The translations under genes and the position numbers were made by a program. The notes below the pieces were generated by a model that saw only the letters and a program-made list of their open reading frames with translations, was not told the origin of the DNA and made no database searches. A stretch of 18,451 nucleotides of DNA from contig CAUJII010000128.1 of assembly GCA_963205035.1 (NCBI GenBank), positions 1 to 18,451 on the forward strand. Direction: 5' to 3'. This stretch comes from Spirochaetota bacterium. GTDB lineage: Bacteria; Spirochaetota; Leptospiria; Turneriellales; Turneriellaceae. Shown here one piece after another: positions 15,617 to 18,451 of this stretch. How positions within the stretch are numbered: position 1 is the stretch's first letter; each line of letters opens with the position of its first letter.

Positions 15617-15660
15617 CCCCCCCCTAATACCGCAAGAAATCGCCTCGTCCACCTCCCCCC
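15617..15660. other. C-runs downstream of the AT-rich gene
   Basis: A run of eight C (15617-15624) and a run of six C (15655-15660) lie in the 259-bp gap after the AT-rich gene. On the minus strand this is G-rich (GGGGGGAGGTGGACGAGG), which could form a weak two-layer G-quadruplex. No gene is visible in 15602-15860 on either strand; the rest of the gap holds a 35-bp repeat and small inverted repeats. Confidence 0.4.
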
Positions 15661-15670
15661 TATGTCAGCG

Positions 15671-15705
15671 GAAAAAATCGTTCCTGCAAGTTCTCGCCTA
15701 TACTC
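15671..15705 (+). repeat. dispersed 35-bp repeat, copy 2
   Basis: This stretch begins gaaaaaatcgttcctgcaag and ends tcgcctatactc. It is the partner of 8455-8489 (30 of 35 identical) in the same orientation. It ends 155 bp before the ATG of the ferritin-like gene, almost the same distance as copy 1 before its gene. It is followed by short GTTACTC repeats (15706-15712 and 15719-15725). Confidence 0.7.
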
Positions 15706-15737
15706 GTTACTCAGAATAGTTACTCGGGGCGTAGCAG

Positions 15738-15772
15738 AAAACTAATAAACTATTTTAGTTTTTTAGTTGACA
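15738..15772 (+). promoter_or_regulatory. inverted repeat and -35-like element upstream of the ferritin-like gene
   Basis: AAAACTAA (15738-15745) and TTAGTTTT (15755-15762) form an 8-bp-arm inverted repeat with a 9-nt loop. A perfect TTGACA follows at 15767-15772, but no good -10 stands 16-18 bp downstream. A second small inverted repeat TGTGC-tcc-GCACA lies at 15790-15802. These could be regulator sites; the promoter assignment is weak. Confidence 0.3.
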
Positions 15773-15860
15773 ATTTGTATTCATCCCGCTGTGCTCCGCA
15801 CAATAGAGTGTGTCTAAAATAAATACCACATGGATTTTTGACTAACTCTCAGGAGGAACC

Positions 15861-17012
15861 ATGAAATTTAGTAAAATTGAGGTCAACCAAGATGCGGCGC
15901 GCATCAACCGCGAGATTGAAGGGTATGTGAATTTTGTCGTGCGCAACTGGGACAACCTTTTGGAAACAGTGGGTTTAGGCGGTAGAAAGGCCGACTATGA
16001 CGATGAAAACTACGAGTTCTTGGGCGGTGCCAACGACGAGCTGCGCAAGAAGCACTACGACAAGAGCTTGCGTCTGTTATGGAAAGCAGAGCGACACGCC
16101 TCGTGGTCGACATTCGACGATTGCACAAAAGACGAAGAAATGCTCCTCAAGATGGCGGGTCAATCGCTCAGCGCGCCTGAGAAAAGAGAATTTGAGCGCA
16201 TGCAATCGGCTGAGTTCAAAGAACTGCTCAACCGCGAATACACGCCAGCGCAGAAACAAGCGCTTGTGAATATACTGTCGCTCATCGGCCACGGCGAAGC
16301 GTATGCATGGCTTGTCTCGAACGAAGTCTTGCGCGACGTTCAAAGTACGGGCGCGAAGGCGGCTCTCACAATGCAGGTCATGGAGGAAGCAAAGCACTTT
16401 GTCGTCTTGCGCGAGCTCATCCAAGCGTTTGAGATGCCGATACCGCGACTCCCGGCGTATGAATACATCATTCTCGAAAGCACGCTCAAGGCGAAGGGGC
16501 TCGAGAAGTTTTTTGGGATGAATGTTCTTGTCGAGAGTATTGCGCTTTCGATTTTTGGTGCGCTCAGCAAGTTTCCAGGTCTCGAAATTTTGGAGATGTT
16601 CCATCTCGACGAGTCACGCCACTGCGCACTACCGACTAACTACCTCAAGACTAAACCTTTGACTTGGTGGGAAAGCAACAACCCTGCAGCGCTTCTCAAA
16701 CGCTTCTTTATGGTGCTACCGGCAATCCCTCTGGCGTTCAAGATGGAACCCGACTTTGCCGAATTGGGGATTGACGTCTTTGATTTTGGTGGTTCGCTTG
16801 TGCGCAAGATCATGAGTCTTGCATACCGCGTGGGATTCCATCTGCCGCTGCCTCAAGAAAACATGAAGCAGCTCATCAATTTCCTGTTCAATGCGTATTG
16901 CTCAGCGACGCGCAAAGACCACGAGTTCCAAAAATTTCTCGATAAGGAATCCACCATGGGCGAAAAAGAGCTCGCAGTGGAGCGAGAAATTTTTCAAGCT
17001 CAAAGCGCATAA
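15861..17012 (+). CDS. ferritin-like di-iron protein (AurF/R2-type oxidase-like)
   Basis: A 383-residue soluble protein with the ligand pattern of a ferritin-like di-iron carboxylate enzyme: E146 (GHGEAYAW), E176-x-x-H179 (MEEAKHF), E225 (NVLVESIAL) and E251-x-x-H254 (LDESRHC). This E...ExxH...E...ExxH order is shared by ribonucleotide reductase R2, R2-like oxidases, AurF-type N-oxygenases and fatty-acyl desaturase-like proteins, which activate O2. The substrate cannot be told; no NrdA-type large subunit is adjacent, so a reductase R2 is unlikely. A second charged motif WKAERHASW (74-82) precedes the first ligand. A textbook SD, AGGAGG at 15851-15856, stands 4 bp before the ATG. Overlapping hairpins and a T-run follow the stop, and a hemerythrin-domain gene lies 104 bp downstream on the same strand, giving a locus of two di-iron proteins. 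Confidence 0.75.
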   Translation: MKFSKIEVNQDAARINREIEGYVNFVVRNWDNLLETVGLGGRKADYDDENYEFLGGANDELRKKHYDKSLRLLWKAERHASWSTFDDCTKDEEMLLKMAGQSLSAPEKREFERMQSAEFKELLNREYTPAQKQALVNILSLIGHGEAYAWLVSNEVLRDVQSTGAKAALTMQVMEEAKHFVVLRELIQAFEMPIPRLPAYEYIILESTLKAKGLEKFFGMNVLVESIALSIFGALSKFPGLEILEMFHLDESRHCALPTNYLKTKPLTWWESNNPAALLKRFFMVLPAIPLAFKMEPDFAELGIDVFDFGGSLVRKIMSLAYRVGFHLPLPQENMKQLINFLFNAYCSATRKDHEFQKFLDKESTMGEKELAVEREIFQAQSA

Positions 17013-17080
17013 GCTTGTGCGGGGTGAGTTGCCGGCCAATTTTCCCGCACAGGCTCCTCACCCCATATTTTTCTTTTTTT
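17012..17080 (+). terminator. overlapping hairpins with T-run, terminator or attenuator
   Basis: Hairpin A: AGCTTGTGCGGG (17012-17023) pairs with CCCGCACAGGCT (17044-17055), 12 bp with one G-U. Hairpin B: GGGGTGAG (17021-17028) pairs with CTCACCCC (17057-17064), 8 bp. B is followed almost at once by ATATTTTTCTTTTTTTC, so B is the intrinsic terminator. A and B share GGG 17021-17023 and so compete, or the trimmed B stem could form a pseudoknot with the loop of A. The element begins in the stop codon of the ferritin-like gene and precedes the hemerythrin gene. Confidence 0.65.
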
Positions 17081-17116
17081 CTCGCCAATACTTTTTGTTT
17101 TTTGTAGCCTAATTGT

Positions 17117-17608
17117 ATGTCAAAAGAAATTGATTGGCAAGCGGCTTCACTCACCGACTTGACAAACCACATCAGCAACGTACACCACGCGCTACTCTAT
17201 CGAAAACTTCCGTTGATTAGCGCTCTCTTGAACGAGTCCTTCCGCGAGCTTTGGATGAAACATCCCTCGATGGTGAAAGCCCACCAACTCTATCATGAGA
17301 TGCAAGCTAACCTTTTGCAGCATCTGATGGTCGAAGAAACAGCGGGTTTTCCTCTTATTCAAGCCTCAGAGAAAGATAAGACAATCTCGCTCGACAGATT
17401 TACGAGCACGCTCGGCGACCATGAAAAGGCACATGCGAATGTTCTCGCTGCGTTGGCTGAAATACGCGGTCTCCTGTGGGATTTCTCCCCTCCAGCAGAA
17501 TTTGGTGCGACCATTGCGCATTGCGTCAAAGAATTGGATGCGATTGAAAAAGACTTAAAGACTCATATCCATTTAGAAAACGATATCCTATTTAAGCGCG
17601 TCGCATAA
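17117..17608 (+). CDS. hemerythrin-domain protein (RIC/YtfE-like, without ScdA_N domain)
   Basis: A 163-residue helical protein of the hemerythrin superfamily, which binds a di-iron centre and senses or handles O2, NO or iron. It resembles the C-terminal domain of RIC/YtfE/ScdA iron-centre repair proteins: LTNHISNVHHALLYRKLP (with H18, H23, H24), H56, the H69-x3-E73-E74 stretch followed by GFPLI, H102 and H106 (LGDHEKAHANV), and the closing THIHLENDILFKR (H150, H152, E154). The N-terminal cysteine-bearing ScdA_N domain of full RIC proteins is absent. The ATG is preceded by a T-rich stretch with no SD. It lies 104 bp after the ferritin-like gene, behind a terminator-like structure, so expression may depend on read-through or on its own unseen promoter. 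A role in oxidative or nitrosative stress is a reasonable inference only. Confidence 0.82.
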   Translation: MSKEIDWQAASLTDLTNHISNVHHALLYRKLPLISALLNESFRELWMKHPSMVKAHQLYHEMQANLLQHLMVEETAGFPLIQASEKDKTISLDRFTSTLGDHEKAHANVLAALAEIRGLLWDFSPPAEFGATIAHCVKELDAIEKDLKTHIHLENDILFKRVA

Positions 17609-17644
17609 GATAGAAGCAATATCAGTGTCCACCTGGTTCCTGTT

Positions 17645-17690
17645 TGCAAAATTCTATTGAGCGTGCGAGGCATCTTTACGCAATTTTGCA
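17645..17690. repeat. 9-bp inverted repeat between convergent genes
   Basis: TGCAAAATT (17645-17653) and AATTTTGCA (17682-17690) are exact reverse complements, 28 bp apart, in the 99-bp gap between the hemerythrin gene and the ribbon-helix-helix gene. It could help end both transcripts, though neither strand shows a T-run after it. Confidence 0.4.
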
Positions 17691-17707
17691 GCGTTCGTCC
17701 GTCCGCT

Positions 17708-18148
17708 TTACGTCAATAGTACGGGTGGTGCATCGCCGGGGTCTTCAACCGCCCAAAAAGTAATGATTTCTTCGAGAAAGCCCGCTGAAGTATCCCACCC
17801 TTCTGAATCTGCCGAATAGTTAATCGAAAAGAAGCGGCGGATAGCGCGCCGCGACGGTTTTTTCCAAAGCTGGATAAGGCCATAGATCAAAAGCGACACG
17901 CTCACCCTGAGCGCAGCCGCCACAAAGTGCAACGTGTCGTACTCGGTCGGCGCAAATCGAGTGGTCACAATCTCGAACTCTCTCTCTACCCGATTATACT
18001 TCCGCGTCACTGCACGGCGAACCTGGTTCCGCATCTTAATTCGCAAATACCGCTCCGAAAAGAGCATGATTTCGGCGCGCTGTGCCCGCCACAACGCGGC
18101 CTCTGCGTCTGGTAAGCTCACGCTTGTGACTAACTGTTTCTCTTTCAT
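17708..18148 (-). CDS. putative ribbon-helix-helix DNA-binding protein
   Basis: A 146-residue basic protein with no firm family. The centre reads EIVTTRFAPTEYDTLHFVAA, then ALRVSVSLLIYGLIQLWKK. This is the strand-helix-turn-helix pattern of ribbon-helix-helix (CopG/Arc-type) repressors: 'vtvRl...ey..L...A...gvSvS.li...i'. Flanking parts are Arg-rich (RIKMRNQVRRAVTRKYNRVE; KKPSRRAIRRFF), fitting nucleic-acid binding. The layout loosely recalls the DUF1564-type paralogues of Leptospira, a guess I cannot test here. ATG 18148 was chosen because AAGGAG (18154-18159) is well placed before it; the longer frame to 18190 starts within the leader hairpin. The leader holds nested inverted repeats and, further up, three copies of an AAAAAGTG(T/A)G element, so autoregulation is plausible. 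Its stop faces the hemerythrin gene. Confidence 0.6.
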   Translation of the reverse strand: MKEKQLVTSVSLPDAEAALWRAQRAEIMLFSERYLRIKMRNQVRRAVTRKYNRVEREFEIVTTRFAPTEYDTLHFVAAALRVSVSLLIYGLIQLWKKPSRRAIRRFFSINYSADSEGWDTSAGFLEEIITFWAVEDPGDAPPVLLT

Positions 18149-18153
18149 TAAAT

Positions 18154-18195
18154 CTCCTTGGGGAGGTATCAATCCCATTTGTGGGATCACTCCCC
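18154..18195 (-). promoter_or_regulatory. nested hairpin covering the leader and SD of the RHH gene
   Basis: Inner arms ATCCCA (18172-18177) and TGGGAT (18182-18187) close a TTTG loop; outer arms GGGGAG (18160-18165) and CTCCCC (18190-18195) enclose them with a 6/2-nt interior loop. On the minus-strand RNA the 3' outer arm CUCCCC abuts the SD AAGGAG. Its CUCC can pair instead with GGAG of the SD (loop CCAA), so the two folds would expose or hide the SD. The nested dyads could equally be a DNA operator. Confidence 0.5.
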
Positions 18196-18213
18196 TCTAT
18201 ATATTAAATACCC

Positions 18214-18254
18214 AAAAAGTGTGTTTTTTTCTCACTTTTTAGAAAAAAAGTGTG
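18214..18254. repeat. three AAAAAGTGTG-like elements (direct, inverted, direct)
   Basis: AAAAAGTGTG occurs at 18214-18223 and 18245-18254, 31 bp apart, about three helical turns. An inverted near-copy CTCACTTTTT sits between them at 18231-18240. They lie upstream of the ribbon-helix-helix gene, near an AT-rich -10-like TATATA zone at 18197-18206. No gene is recognised in 18149-18313 on either strand. Confidence 0.5.
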
Positions 18255-18313
18255 AAATTTGGAGTAACTACCACAAAAAAATACGATTTTTGGGTTTTTG
18301 GAGGAAAGCCCGC

Positions 18314-18451
18314 TCAATACCTTCGAGAGGCGAGATAATCTGCGAGGCGTTCAAAGTGCTGGCCGATAAATCCCGCAAGAGCGTTGACAAAACCCGGAGC
18401 TGACGAGCGCTTCTTTGAATTGAGGAGTTTCACTGCATAGGTTGCAATCTT
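18314..18451 (-). CDS. C-terminal end of an unknown protein (partial)
   Basis: The minus-strand frame entering at the right edge is open for 45 codons and ends in TGA at 18314-18316. It reads KIATYAVKLLNSKKRSSAPG followed by FVNALAGFIGQHFERLADYL and ASRRY. Codon use (GC-rich third positions) matches the neighbouring genes, and the sequence looks like two amphipathic helices. The other two minus frames and the overlapping plus frame look less protein-like. The start lies outside the window, and no family can be named from this piece. Confidence 0.45.
   Translation of the reverse strand, partial: KIATYAVKLLNSKKRSSAPGFVNALAGFIGQHFERLADYLASRRY

Noticed and set aside
1..18451. CRISPR arrays, tRNA, rRNA or insertion sequences
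   Set aside because: No regularly spaced direct repeats, cloverleaf with CCA-type end, rRNA signature or transposase frame was seen on either strand.

Overview
The window is about 18.4 kb of bacterial chromosome with mixed gene orientation and mostly housekeeping or core-accessory genes. One clearly foreign-looking AT-rich gene interrupts it. No rRNA, tRNA, CRISPR array, transposase or integrase was recognised. Taxonomy cannot be fixed from this stretch. Moderate G+C, loose lipoprotein boxes (FTFS|C), many genes without a Shine-Dalgarno (SD) site and a ribbon-helix-helix protein faintly recalling Leptospira-type paralogues make a Leptospirales-like spirochaete a reasonable guess, held with low confidence.

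Left part (1-5025): the C-terminal end of an ATP-grasp-type protein; a class I fumarase on the minus strand; then, divergently, a threonine synthase and a cystathionine gamma-synthase-family enzyme in a tight two-gene operon. This operon covers the homoserine branch point to threonine and to methionine. Between it and the next operon lies a short decayed DUF4160-DUF2442 module, too small for ordinary ORF calling, and a perfect 21-bp-arm palindrome.

Middle part (5025-13331): a minus-strand operon of a lipoprotein, a GldC-like protein and a TRAP large permease (DctM type), with no DctP or DctQ nearby. Upstream of it is a single-gene GAPDH unit with its own terminator. A plus-strand small lipoprotein follows, then a minus-strand pair: a RapA-class SNF2 helicase followed by an ABC1/UbiB-family kinase. 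The SNF2 gene has a good sigma-70 promoter so close to the ATG that the mRNA should be nearly leaderless.

Right part (13332-18451): a strongly AT-rich membrane phosphoethanolamine-transferase/sulfatase-type enzyme that looks horizontally acquired; a ferritin-like di-iron protein and a hemerythrin-domain protein separated by overlapping hairpins plus a T-run (terminator or attenuator); a ribbon-helix-helix protein with layered repeats and hairpins in its leader; and the C-terminal end of a minus-strand gene running off the right edge.

The most interesting non-coding signals are a 35-bp sequence repeated (5 mismatches) in the same orientation about 150 bp upstream of two unrelated plus-strand genes, the overlapping hairpins between the two di-iron genes, and the leader of the ribbon-helix-helix gene. 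No single obvious new defence or biosynthetic system is visible. The GldC-like/TRAP operon and the di-iron/hemerythrin locus are the best candidates for unexplored function.
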